A DNA stretch of 64,000 nt from Rachycentron canadum. Its lineage: Eukaryota > Chordata > Actinopteri > Carangiformes > Rachycentridae. Under the pieces are notes generated by a model. That model had not been told where the DNA came from. It worked only from the letters and a program-made list of their open reading frames with translations, and did no database searches. Position 1 is the stretch's first letter, and every line of letters starts with the position of its first letter. A program made the position numbers and the translations under genes. This document shows positions 45,101 to 54,501 of this stretch, one piece after another. The DNA is taken from positions 3,405,535-3,469,534 of the forward strand of contig CM076652.1 in NCBI GenBank assembly GCA_038496675.1, in the 5' to 3' direction.

Positions 45101-46211
45101 ACGCAGCGTTCAGAAGCAGCACTGAAGTAACCAGTTACGTTTTCATGTTTAAAAAGGCCTCGGACAAAGAGAGAGATGAGACCAGAGCACAGGTGGATCG
45201 GCCATGAGGACAACCGGCTCAAGACGTGGTCGGCTGATGGACCGTTAAAACATCCTGAAACTTTTTTTTTAAGTGAGTACCGGCTCTGTCAATGTCACTC
45301 ATGCAGCGGAGAAGTCCAAGGCTGAATTTCTTTCCCAGTCAGACTGTGGAGCCAGTTCTGGTCTGTCTTTACTGAGATGGACAAACCTATGAGCTGCTAA
45401 AGGCTCCAGTTGTCTCTTGATGCTACATAATGTTAAACATGTCTGTTTCCATTACAGCTGCAGTAGCATGATAACTTTAGCTAACTCATGTCATAAAAGC
45501 TGGCTTGAGTTAACAGTTGTGGTTAGTTTTTTGTTGGCTCTTGTGTTCACAGTGTAACAGAATAAACAGAATAAAGACAGAGAGACATGGACAATAAGAT
45601 ATTTAGAGCATTAGAGGCTTTGGAGCTGATTTTTCATCATTACTGCTCCAAAGAATGAGCAGAACTCAGATCAGATAAAGAGAGAAACTTCAAATCAGCT
45701 CTAGAACAACACAAACACATGTGTGTAACTTTGTGTGTTGAAGTTTTCTTTGGTTATTCTGGTTTACAGTGTTTTTACCTGGAAAATAAGGAAAAATGTA
45801 ATGTCCTATTTAGTTTTTTCTTGATTGATGAGCTACTATCCCCTATAACAGTAGTCCGTTGTACAGAAGTCTTTAATGAGTGACATATAATTAGCTGAGG
45901 TTGTGCTGATTATGAATAAGTGGAGCACTTGGTGACATTTTTAAAAATGTGGGTATCATATGGTTAAGTACTGAATTTATAAAGCAAAAGTCACACCTGT
46001 TGTGTTTTAGTAGTGAACAGACCAATTCTTTTCTTTGAGCTCAGTCAGTATTTCTACTAAAATCATAATTAGGTTCAACTGATACCAGTTACCAGCTTCA
46101 ATATATTCAGACAAACAAATCATCTTACCAATATGAGTCCTGATATGAGGGAGGAAGTGCCCGTCAGAGCCACGTAAAACTTGGGCGTCAGGGTGTTGAG
46201 AAACATGCTTA
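27021..46211 (-). CDS. st7: st7, fourteen coding exons (all but the first coding exon)
   Basis: ST7 (suppression of tumorigenicity 7) is a conserved multi-pass membrane protein with a large TPR-like helical middle; its biochemical role is not settled. Exons on the - strand, 5' to 3': 46129-46211, 41600-41759, 38054-38108, 37277-37392, 36701-36776, 35157-35311, 34878-34975, 34577-34691, 33923-33995, 32534-32636, 32095-32245, 31349-31441, 29698-29837, 27021-27116. They join in frame into 503 residues plus stop, with matching phases at every junction. With the roughly 50-residue first exon of the family this gives about 554 aa, the length of one human isoform. Landmarks: membrane segment FYVALTGTSSLISGLIL, then FEWWYFRKYGTSFIEQVSVS, a Ser/Asn-rich linker, and a C-terminal hydrophobic stretch LPFFILFTAGLCSFTAMLAL ending SSLWHQLTRI. 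The N-terminal exon was not found up to 64000, implying a first intron above 17.8 kb. Orientation opposite to wnt2 matches the vertebrate block. Confidence 0.95.
27788..27882. repeat. imperfect inverted repeat, arms of about 36 bp
   Basis: Left arm 27788-27824 and right arm 27848-27882 pair through tgctctaaa-agcagtag and the cttcttc/gaagaag blocks, with a 23-nt spacer. It lies in the last st7 intron. Confidence 0.75.
29319..29372. repeat. short 11-bp minisatellite, five copies
   Basis: Unit tgggcctgaac repeated about five times in the last st7 intron. It shares the 11-bp period, though not the sequence, of the minisatellite at 33197. Confidence 0.9.
29698..29837 (-). CDS. st7: st7 coding exon 14 (C-terminal membrane region)
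   Basis: 140 nt, acceptor acgtggaagcag, donor gtgagt. It encodes FHEVSVYPKKELPFFILFTA then GLCSFTAMLALLTHQFPELM and GVFAKA, a strongly hydrophobic stretch. The acceptor lacks a good pyrimidine tract and is preceded by (GT)n; the donor is followed at once by (CA)n. Confidence 0.95.
30215..30422. repeat. fish SINE/MITE-type repeat with tRNA-like end (st7 intron)
   Basis: Text such as accacaatcacacacattca, gccggggatcgaaccagcaa and ctgagccacagccgcccc is a common fish dispersed element. It lies between the exons at 29837 and 31349. Confidence 0.6.
30973..31003. repeat. (ACAAC)n pentanucleotide microsatellite
   Basis: About six acaac units in the st7 intron between the exons at 29837 and 31349. 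A (CA)n tract follows at 31095-31128. Confidence 0.9.
31285..31334. repeat. (GT)n microsatellite beside st7 exon 13
   Basis: 50 bp ending 14 bp from the exon 31349-31441. A (CA)n run at 31451-31482 lies on the other side. Confidence 0.95.
31349..31441 (-). CDS. st7: st7 coding exon 13
   Basis: 93 nt, acceptor gcgttgtag, donor gtaaga. It encodes FRMIPYPLEKGHLFYPYPIC then TETADRELLP. (GT)n/(CA)n tracts flank it on both sides within about 20 nt. Confidence 0.95.
31510..32088. repeat. complex GT / ATCTGTGTGT tandem repeat (st7 intron)
   Basis: About 580 bp of (GT)n interrupted by ATCT, CTGT and CCGT steps, filling nearly the whole intron between the exons at 31349-31441 and 32095-32245. Confidence 0.95.
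32095..32245 (-). CDS. st7: st7 coding exon 12
   Basis: 151 nt, acceptor cctcttcctcag, donor gtgagt. It encodes YLLEMKSLILPPEHILKRGD, SEAIAYAFFHLQHWKRVEGA and LNLLHCTWEG. A (GAT)n microsatellite lies 20 nt upstream of the acceptor, and a 580-bp CA-type repeat fills the next intron from a few nt after the donor. Confidence 0.95.
32534..32636 (-). CDS. st7: st7 coding exon 11, embedded in tandem repeats
   Basis: 103 nt encoding FSPEAASRRGLSTAEMNAVE then AIHRAVEFNPHVPK. The acceptor is gtgtgtag, placed at the end of about 410 bp of GT/GTCT repeats on the transcript strand with no ordinary polypyrimidine tract. The donor is gtgagt. Coding identity is unmistakable despite the repeat setting. Confidence 0.95.
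32637..33052. repeat. complex CA / CAGACA / GATACATA tandem repeat (st7 intron)
   Basis: About 415 bp of (CA)n with CAGA and ATACATACAGA variants, ending in a pure (CA)n of about 70 bp. It begins at the exon 32534-32636 acceptor. Confidence 0.95.
33197..33612. repeat. 11-bp minisatellite, about 38 copies (st7 intron)
   Basis: Unit gggccagagca with variants aggccagagca and agatcagagca. As 11 is not a multiple of 3, every frame runs through the same three phases, and none contains a stop, so it appears open in several frames on both strands (PEQGQSRARAG-type or LALLWPCSGPA-type peptides). These are not genes. Confidence 0.95.
33923..33995 (-). CDS. st7: st7 coding exon 10
   Basis: 73 nt, acceptor gtctccacag, donor gtgagt. 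It encodes (D)ISLPKSATICYTAALLK then ARAVSD with split codons at both ends. A (TC)-rich tract lies upstream of the acceptor on the transcript strand. Confidence 0.9.
34021..34090. repeat. (GA)n microsatellite upstream of st7 exon 10
   Basis: About 70 bp of GA with acgaga breaks, reading (TC)n on the st7 strand about 25 nt before the acceptor. A similar (GA)n is at 41765-41791 beside st7 exon 3. Confidence 0.9.
34577..34691 (-). CDS. st7: st7 coding exon 9
   Basis: 115 nt, acceptor ttttccag, donor gtgagg. It encodes LMKEFPLLSMFNIHENLLES then LLELQNYADVQAVLAKYD. A (CA)n run on the transcript strand begins about 7 nt after the donor. Confidence 0.95.
34878..34975 (-). CDS. st7: st7 coding exon 8
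   Basis: 98 nt, acceptor ttcaccag, donor gtaagt. It encodes RDTNVLVYIKRRLAMCSRKL then GRTREAVKMMRD. A (CA)n tract begins about 20 nt into the next intron. Confidence 0.95.
35157..35311 (-). CDS. st7: st7 coding exon 7
   Basis: 155 nt, acceptor cttctacag, donor gtaagt. It encodes CATAYILLAEEEATTIMEAE, RLFKQALKAGESCYRRSQQL and QHHGTQYEAQH, a helical repeat-like region. The intron on its 5' side is a long polypurine tract on the + strand. Confidence 0.95.
35320..35600. repeat. polypurine tract (GGA/GAA-rich) of about 280 bp, st7 intron
   Basis: The + strand is nearly all A and G between st7 exons 6 and 7, starting about 10 nt from the exon 35157-35311. Similar purine-rich stretches occur at 37540-37670 and 37795-37960. 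Confidence 0.85.
36701..36776 (-). CDS. st7: st7 coding exon 6
   Basis: 76 nt, acceptor gttgtggcag, donor gtgagt. It encodes MQKAWRERNPQARISAAHEA then LELE. In mammals an optional in-frame insert can follow here; I could not identify one in the next intron. Confidence 0.9.
37277..37392 (-). CDS. st7: st7 coding exon 5
   Basis: 116 nt, acceptor ggtcctcag, donor gtaagg. It encodes YTWVTGREPLTYYDMNLSAQ then DHQTFFTCDSDHLRPADA, a stretch almost unchanged across vertebrate ST7. Confidence 0.95.
38054..38108 (-). CDS. st7: st7 coding exon 4 (55-nt exon)
   Basis: A short exon, too small to stand out as an open frame, encoding ECKVWRNPLNLFRGAEYN with a split Arg codon. The acceptor is cctgcag and the donor gtgagt; both phases fit the neighbouring exons. 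Confidence 0.9.
38864..38910. repeat. perfect inverted repeat, 21-bp arms, 5-nt loop
   Basis: Arms 38864-38884 and 38890-38910 are exact reverse complements with loop gtagt. The arms are AT-rich (start ttgaatatatttgac). It lies in the st7 intron between the exons at 38108 and 41600. Confidence 0.95.
41600..41759 (-). CDS. st7: st7 coding exon 3
   Basis: 160 nt after ccttctcag; donor gtaaga. It encodes IFEWWYFRKYGTSFIEQVSV, SHLRPLLGGVDSS and an Asn/Ser-rich linker ending SNRQSVS. A (GA)n microsatellite lies immediately upstream in the intron (41765-41791 on +), so the acceptor pyrimidine tract is a (TC)n run. Confidence 0.95.
42285..42455 (+). repeat. tRNA-derived SINE (st7 intron 2)
   Basis: An A-box-like head (ctcagtggttcacctggtag), a B-box-like ggatcgagtcc and a tail gtgtgtcattccctctctct give the usual fish SINE order. 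A truncated relative is at about 58370-58470. Confidence 0.6.
45635..45940. repeat. dispersed repeat family 2, copy A (wnt2-distal; st7 intron 2)
   Basis: Shares with 50710-50945 the blocks gaatgagcagaactcagatc, aacttcaaatcagctctaga, gttgaagttttctttggtta and ataattagctgaggtt. It is located between st7 exons 3 and 2. No coding frame. Confidence 0.8.
46129..46211 (-). CDS. st7: st7 coding exon 2 (membrane segment)
   Basis: 83 nt, acceptor ctccgcag, donor gtaaga. The first two bases complete a Val codon from the unseen first exon. It encodes SMFLNTLTPKFYVALTGTSS then LISGLIL, the start of a transmembrane helix. Confidence 0.9.
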
Positions 46212-47924
46212 CTGCGGAGACACAGAGAGAGAGGACAGATGGGTTAGAGTCCACCATTAGAAACTGGAAATCTCTTCTACACCAAAGGACAATACTTCAG
46301 ACAAGATATTTGTAGAATCAAATGCTGGGCGTTCATGTAAAACTGGGACAGGTCTACAGAGAAGACTGGAAAAGACTGCGAGACAAAACATCAAAAAGAC
46401 TAAAGACATGAAACGTTCTCATGCAAAAACATATACGATGTTTGGCATTTCCCAGAGAGCCCTGCTGCTCAGACGTGAAATAACACGACACCGGGGGACC
46501 GGGGGTAGGCCTCAACTACAGAGACAGGATGCACTGTGGGTAGAAAACCAGGGAGGAAACTTGAGCTTTAACTGGCCACCTTCATTGAAATAACAGTCAC
46601 ACACAATTTGACAACGCAAAACCAAGTATTCAGTATTTAAAACGTCATATAGATGACGTCTTAAATGGCTAAAACGGTAGAATCAGCGTTGTTTCTTGTA
46701 GTCGATTCGTCACAGTTGTGTGGTTATGCTTTAATACCCGCTCAGCAAACCAGCCTTGAACTCTGGCTATTGCAGGAAACAGGAGGCTACAGATTCTCAC
46801 AGCCTGAGTTTTAATGACACACTGACTGAACTGATGGTCGGTTGGGAGATAAATGGTTTGTATCCAAGTCTCATCAATTCTGTCTGATAAATTTGTTGCT
46901 TCATCTTGTCTGATAATAAGTTACATTTCTTAAAAGTTTGTTTCATTAAGAAAATAATATGAAGATTAATCCATAATGAAAATAATCATTAGCTTTTATA
47001 GGTTTAATTGAACAGAATAGAAACTTTACATCGAGGCAGTCATTGTGTTTGCAACATGAGATTTCAGTTGGAATGACGGCTTTTGTTTTTCTTACAAAAA
47101 ATAAAAAAATAAAAGCGATGTGATTCGTGTTGTACCAAACAAACATCTTTTGTTACGTCTGGAGAATATGATTTATCAGCTGGAGCAGCTGGAGCACTAC
47201 AACGCTGTGTTGCGACACGTTTTATCTTTATTAAGAGAGTTGCAGCTCCTGCTATTTGGATATTTCACTTTGTCATATTGTGATTTTATTTAGATCTTTG
47301 ATTAATTGTGCAGCCCCACTTTAAATGGCACACATGCCACAGCTGCAAATACAGGTTTCTACCTGAGTGTGCCATTTATATCAAGATCCTGTCACCTGGA
47401 AAGGTTGACAGAAAGTCTGTCGGTAAAGAGCTGTCATGATGGCTGAGGTGCATTTCTATAGATTTCTTCAGTAAATGTATACGTTATGTATCACAGGAGG
47501 GGACGACTGTGACTGAGGCTCTTTTAGCTGCTGGTGATGAGATTATGCTTCAAGGATGAAGCAACAAAGCAGTGTCTCTGCCATCTGTTTTCAAGAGAGA
47601 GGGTAAAAAAGAAATCACTAATTACAGACAAGACAGATGATATTTCGAGCTTTGTCCTTTCCATTCGTTTTCTGAGAATCATTCTAACATAACAACACAG
47701 GTGTTCTTTCCATACTGCAGCTTTGTTTTTGATTTAATTACAATCACAGTGATTCTGCTACGTTTAGATGGATTCAGGTAAAAAGGAGCCTCTAAGATCA
47801 CATATCAGGGACCTGATCTACAGGATGTAGGCAGGATCAAATTCTTTTTATTACTTTTAACTCCAGGCTTAGGCTGCTCCTCCTCTACATGTCTGAGCTT
47901 CTACCCCCTTTGAACCAGGACCAA

Positions 47925-48425
47925 GTATCAACCCACTATGATGTTGGTTAGTGAGCTGCTGTTCTGAAGCCTCCAGTTTGTAATTTGGTCGTCTGCCATC
48001 TTGGGTTTTTTTTTTAAACAAGGAGAAACCACATTTGGAGGAGAAGGCAGAGCTGAGGAGGAGTGAGGGGTGGATCTGACCTGCTCTGTACTCTATCCTG
48101 ATTGGGTGGTACAGTCTGTCAATCACACAGTAGCCACGCCCCCCAATGCATCCCTTGCTTTCTGGTCTATTTTCCTCTAAATGGACCATCATTTAATAAA
48201 TGAACATCATGTTGTATTGAAGAATTGAAACTAGAGACTGAGACCATAAACTCATTAGGAAAACATTTACTGAGCTAATAAATCAAGGGAGAAGTAGGGA
48301 CATTTTCCCATAGACTTCAATACAATATGATCTCTTTTTACAACCAGTGGAGTCGCCCCCTGATGGTCAGTAGATAAAATAAAGGTTTAAGGCTCTTCAG
48401 CATCGGCTTCACTTTACAGACCCAA
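47925..48425. repeat. dispersed repeat family 1, copy C (st7 intron 1)
   Basis: Closest to copy B, for example catgttgtattgaaga, actagagactgagaccataa, actcattaggaaaac and agggacattttcccatagac. A short fourth fragment is at about 55738-55812 (tttgcgagctgcagttttga, then atacaatctgatttctgttt). Confidence 0.85.
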
Positions 48426-49208
48426 AGTCCAGGTCCATGACCAGGACAGTCTGAGATCTTTTGGTTGTTTCTGGTCATTCTGGGGGCCTCTGCTGTCAGG
48501 GCCCCTAAACTCAGACTCACAGAGCCCGTCCTCTGTTTTAACTTCTTCTCTTCTTCTGGGACAATTTTCTAAAGAAGCTTTCACTGTCTTATGTATTTCT
48601 AATTTCATTTACATTTTGCTTTGGTTCATATTTTATTAGACTTTTATTTCACTTTTAGATTGTGAAACACTTTACTTGTATTGAAAAGCCTTAAACAAAT
48701 AAAGTTTCATTATATTATAGCAGAATTTATTTAGAAAGACTAACTGAAGTGACGACTCCAAACTCAAACTGCTCAGAAAAACAAACCTGGAGGCCTCAGA
48801 AGTGCGAGTCGAGTCGTGTACATTCGACCTCATGTCTGAATGTGTGGCTGTGCTTGTGTGGTGACTTTTATCAGAACCAGCAGCAGCGACGGCCCAAAAC
48901 TAGAAAAGCACTGCACAAATGAAAGACGGTGTCTTTAATAATAAAGTGGAACAGTCCACTGATGTTTGGTGACCTGCCAAAATCTGATGGCTAGCGGTGA
49001 CCCCCCCCTCACTCCCCCACTCCTCCCTCCTTCCTGCATTTTGGCCTAAACTTGAGGGATTCTGCAAACTCTGCTAAAAGGCTGCTGGACTGACGGACCA
49101 CTGCATTCGTCTGTGGGCGTTGACTTGTCATGGTAATTCCCTCCTTGGAGAGAGGAAAGGGAGGGTGGGACAAAGACCCCACTCAGATGAACCCCAGCCT
49201 CATATGCT

Positions 49209-49209
<1 letters not shown>

Positions 49210-49271
<62 letters not shown>
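49210..49271. repeat. (CA)n microsatellite, st7 intron 1
   Basis: 62 bp with one aaac break. Another (GT)n is at 54470-54508 in the same intron. Confidence 0.95.
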
Positions 49272-50709
49272 GTGCATTAACCAAGTGCAGCTGGACAGTT
49301 ATTCACTGCTGTGAAGTGGAGGCTCTCGTCTTAGCAGAAAAGGCTCTTTCAGGACGGCCTGAGGTGGTGACACAGGCCTAACAGCTGCTGTGGGCCTGCA
49401 CTCACGAGAGGATGCTGCCGTCTGCCTGGCAACCAACCAGCTCATCTTTGTCAGGCCTGTGCATTTTGCCCTAATTGTCAGTCTATTCATATAAAACAAT
49501 AATAGCAGGGTGGGCATAATCTAGAAGATACAAGGTAATTATAGCTTTAAAATATGCATTAAAATAGTGATGAGACAATTAGTTGCCCTCTGGACCCATG
49601 AGGAGCTCTAGGAACAGGGACATTTTTAAAAACACTTTAGATGAGCCGACAATTAAAAACAGCTGTTATTTGCTGCCCCATTTGATCCATCTTTGGGCAC
49701 GACGCAGGCAGGAGAGCTGCATGATGAGAAAGAATAGATCCTCTTTTAACTTCTCACGCCCACTGTCAGAAATCATTCATCCTCCTCATGTGATTTAATT
49801 AAAACGATCCTCAGCTAATGAACGCTCTGACGTAAAAATTTCCCATTTTAGAGATCATATCAACAAGGAGTCCGACAGCACATTAAAATGTCCGGGCGTC
49901 TTGTTGATGTGGAGCTTAGAGAGACCAGGATGTGAGCAGAATATTTTACAGGATGTATAAAGCTGTGAAGAGGTAAAGGGACACTCTGGGAATATGAAGC
50001 TCTTTTTTAGAGGCAGTTTTACTGAACTTCGACATAACAGGCTGAGCTGCATGATGATAAATAAATTACTCCAATGACTTTTTTCTGCCTCTTTTTTCAG
50101 CTATTTTCTGCTCTTTGCACCATAAAGGCCAATCAGTTCTGTTGCACTTGTGCCATGTGTATATTAAGACGTGTCCCTGTTCCCTCTTTGTGTGCAGCCA
50201 ACGAAGCAATAATCATCAACTGAGCGAGTGAGAAGATAAAAAGTCTCAGTGCAAACAGGGCTGTATGTACCTCTGAACACTGTAACTACAGTGGAGGTGG
50301 GGGGGGGTCTATTGCTCTTCAGGGCATTTTTCAACAAATGTGGCTTTTGTGCGTTTTAAAAATCAGCCCACTGGTTGTGGCTAACCAGGCCTGAGTCAAC
50401 TCCTTGACTTCCACTTATTTCTGCACAACAAAGACCTGCACCAACATCCTCACATTGATCCAGCTGCAGCTGTGCAGCCGCGTTTCAGTGCACCGCTAAA
50501 ACGGGTCTTGCTGATTTAACGGAGGACCCACTGGTTGAACATATCCTGTTGTGACTCCAGCCTGCTCACACACCAACTCTCTGTGGATCACAGAAATACC
50601 CGTGGGACGGCTGCAAACAGCAATTACTCTCATTACAACTTAATCTGCTCTTTTTCCTTTCAATTTATCTTTTGATCAATAAAATGTCAGCGATCAGTTC
50701 TTCTTGTTT

Positions 50710-50945
50710 CTCTTGTTTCTGATTACTGCTCCACAGAATGAGCAGAACTCAGATCAGATAAAGATAGAAACTTCAAATCAGCTCTAGAATAACACAAACG
50801 TGTGTAACTTTCTGTGTTGAAGTTTTCTTTGGTTATTATGGTTTAGAGCTACTATCCCGTTACAGCGAACAGAGTCTTTATTGAGTCACATATATAATTA
50901 GCTGAGGTTGAGCTGATTCTGAATATGTGGAGACATTTTTAGAAC
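50710..50945. repeat. dispersed repeat family 2, copy B (st7 intron 1)
   Basis: The second copy, same orientation, lacking the middle part of copy A between the gttattatggtttag block and the gagctactatcc block. Confidence 0.8.
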
Positions 50946-53900
50946 TACTTTAGAAGGAAAAAGACAAAGGCATGAAAAAAGTCTTTTGATTTTTTGAAGA
51001 TTTGGCGGAGTTGCAGCCCCTAGGAACCACGCATGAAGTCCAACAGCAGCTTTTCAAAGGAGGACTCCATTTCTCATTTACACATGTTCATCGCTGGGCT
51101 CTGATTCACGCTGGCGGCGCTGTTTACTTCCCTACCTGTGTGGCCAGAAAGCATGATGGGAGGACGATGCGGTGAATTGAAGAGACAAATCCTAACAGAC
51201 AGACTCGGGACTAAATGTCACCGGAGACAACGGGAGACGTGACCTTTACTGAAAAGGGGGACGGTTGACAGACTGCCGGCCTGACCAGAATGATAAAAGA
51301 CACACACTGAAGCTCACACATAGACACACAAATGCAAACATGAAACCGCACTCATAAATGCACAGTCACACACACACATCTATGTCCTTTAACTACCAAA
51401 GAAAATCACTTATAGGTTTTAATATTACTACCACCACGTCTTAGAGGGCTGACACACATCCAGCTCCACAACACCGACAGATTACTACAACATTCATCTC
51501 CTTTAGTCCCATAAGTGTTGGATTTAGTGAGAAATGTTCCCATAAGTCCAAGAAATGAAATTGTGCATCAGCCAAGTACTGAGCCAATTCACAACAAAAT
51601 AAATCAAATAAATATATAAATAAGTAATTAACAGCTGTATGCTACTAAACCCAGTCAGTCATAATAATAACAATTCCTTATTCCTTATTATTGGCTATAA
51701 CTATAAACCCATTAAACCTCCCACAATGTGAGGCGTTTAGGGGACATCTGCAAATTGTAATGTCTGCCAATAGTCAGCATGTGGGCTTCTTTGCCTGGGG
51801 CTCCCCCCTAAAGTCCAGGATCGCCCACTGGCGACAGGCCTGTACTGAAGTCGCTTTCAGTTCTGGCTCATTTTGGAGGGATTTCTGTCCTTTAGTCTGG
51901 TCTTCAACAAACCAGACTGGATTAGGATGGATGAATTCCTGCACCGTTCTAAATGTGGCACACAGAGAGTAAAAAGTCTTTACAGTTCTCCGCTAAAAAA
52001 TGTGATCATGCAATCTTAAATCCACTGTACTGGGATGGAGACAAAGACAGTGATGAAACACATTATGTCATGTTAACGTCAGAGTCAGAGTCCAGACCTC
52101 GGTCCTCCAGTATTAGTAGTAGGGCTTGAAAACTGCTCTCATTAAAGCATCTGTCCTACATCTGTACTGTATAAACAAGCTGCTGGGTTCCTTTTGAGAT
52201 GCTCTGAAAACAGCGATGTGATGGTGAGATTCACAGCTGTCCTATGGTGCAGGATGCTACATCGTTGTTAAGCTGAATCGTGCTCTAAATGATCTATTTA
52301 TTCATGTGAGGATCTGCAGTTAACATCAAGTGTCATTGCAAAGTCTCACAAAAGGAAATGAGTCAACAAATTGTGTTTGACAGTTGATTTTCTTGTATCT
52401 TTCAGTTACTGAGAGGCAAATAAACAAAGTGGAAATTTATCAAAAACTTTACCTCACCCACCAAGTTCAGAAGAGAAAGTGGCACGAGCCTGATAGTTTG
52501 AGGATGTGATCCGCTCCGACTCGGCTCCCCATGTCTGGAGTGTTTGCCGGCGGGGCCGATCAGGGAGCCCGGCTCCTGTGGCTGGCTCTGACTGATGGGC
52601 CTGCTCACAGACCCTGTCTGGGTCTAACTACCTCTGTTGACCTTTGAGCAGGACAGTGTGCAGCAACATCTGTCACAGCAGCAATCGCTGGTGAGCCGGT
52701 CCTTGTGTGTGGTGGTGTATGAATACTGGTACAGTATGTAGTGTTTCAGTGTGTGTACATGTGACAGTTTGACCTTATATGAACAACACAGATCCATCAC
52801 TGTGAAGTGCTGCACATACACGTAGACAAATTCATGTATTCATGTAAATTAAATTGGATGCTGGGGCTGTTAAATACATGTTCCTCTAACTTATCTTGGC
52901 AGACAGACTGAGGACAGAGTGAGATAAAGCTGTCTGTTAAAACTCAAACTCTATTTTAATCCACTTTATGTGTCAGTAGAAGTCTTTCTACCGACTGTAG
53001 AGCCAAACTTTTTTCCTCCATCCAACAAGTGGAAGCTAAACGTTGACCACGCAAACTAGATTTGCTAACGCTAGACAACCTAACACATTAATACAGAAGC
53101 TGCTGCGACGGCTCAAAGTCAGTAAATCATGTCCCATTTAGACGGCTCTTTGAAAAAGTGTCGACCAAAATTACCAAACGAACACTTGGAGGCAAGCGAT
53201 GGAATCAGTTCCCACTTCTAATCTTTAATTTCATTTTCATTTTGGACTCTTCTTCTTCCAACAACTCTAAATCCAATAGAGCGCTCTCTGAGTCAACACT
53301 TGGCAGCCGAATGCTAGAAGCTGAAGACAGACAGGAAGAAGAAAAAATGGCTGCCAAGAGAAGAAGGATTAAGTGAAGTCGTCTGTGCTTTAAAATGTTT
53401 GTTTGATTCTAAACAACAGAGAATATTTATCCTGAATTTGTAAAAATTGTTCCCAAATGTTTATCTCGTCTTTAGTGGGATCTCAGACAACGCCAGGAAG
53501 AACCAAGAACTTTATCCGAGCAGGCGAGAACATCTTTATTTGTTTTTATCGATTTATCTCTTTGTGTTGGTTTAATTTTGCAACATGATGCAACTGTTTG
53601 TTTTTTCACTTTGAGACAATTATGTTTGGTTTCAGTTTTTTTTTTTTTTAAATCTCTGTGATGAGCTCCAAAGGAAATGAAATAGACAAATTACCAAACA
53701 AAATACTTTGGCATTGTCACCATTTTTAATTTTAATGTCATGAAGCAACTAGAGGAGAGAGAACAGAGAAGAGGCAGTGGGATTCAGTTATTACTTCCTC
53801 TTTACTTTACTTGCTGGATGATAAAAGAAGCAGCTCTGTGGCTTCATTAGCTCCAAACACCAACGAAGACGTTGTGCAGGATGCTGCACAGGCAGACACA

Positions 53901-54464
53901 ATCTGTCCAGAAACCTTTTTACTTCTAATTATTTTCCACAAACATACAGATTAAAAGAAAACAAACATATGGGACATGAGGAGAAAATAAACACAAAGAC
54001 TGAACGCTGCTCTGTGTAAACACAGATATCAGCCCTCACACTGACACAGATATACTACTAAGACATAAAGAGGCAAACACGCACAGACAGACAGACAGCA
54101 GGCCTTCGCCCACGCACTGAGCAAACCGTCCACTTCATGAATATCAATACAAAATGTACAGGGCCACCTGCTGAACACTATACAAAGGCCATTTGCAATG
54201 GAAAAGATCAGACACACAGTTCCCTTACAGTGCCTGACTGCCACCACATTACTTACCCTCCATTCCCTGAAGCATCCACCAGCTCCCCCCGGCACTAACA
54301 AGGCCTTTTAAATAAAAACTTCTTGAGGCAAAGACAAAGTGGGATTTTCTTTTTTTTACCCCCTGTGGTCCCACCAGAAAATCATAACCAAATGATGTGT
54401 CCTCACTGGCTGTCTACACATCAACACAACAATTCAAGCAGCAGCTTTCATACAGCACATTTAC

Positions 54465-54501
<37 letters not shown>

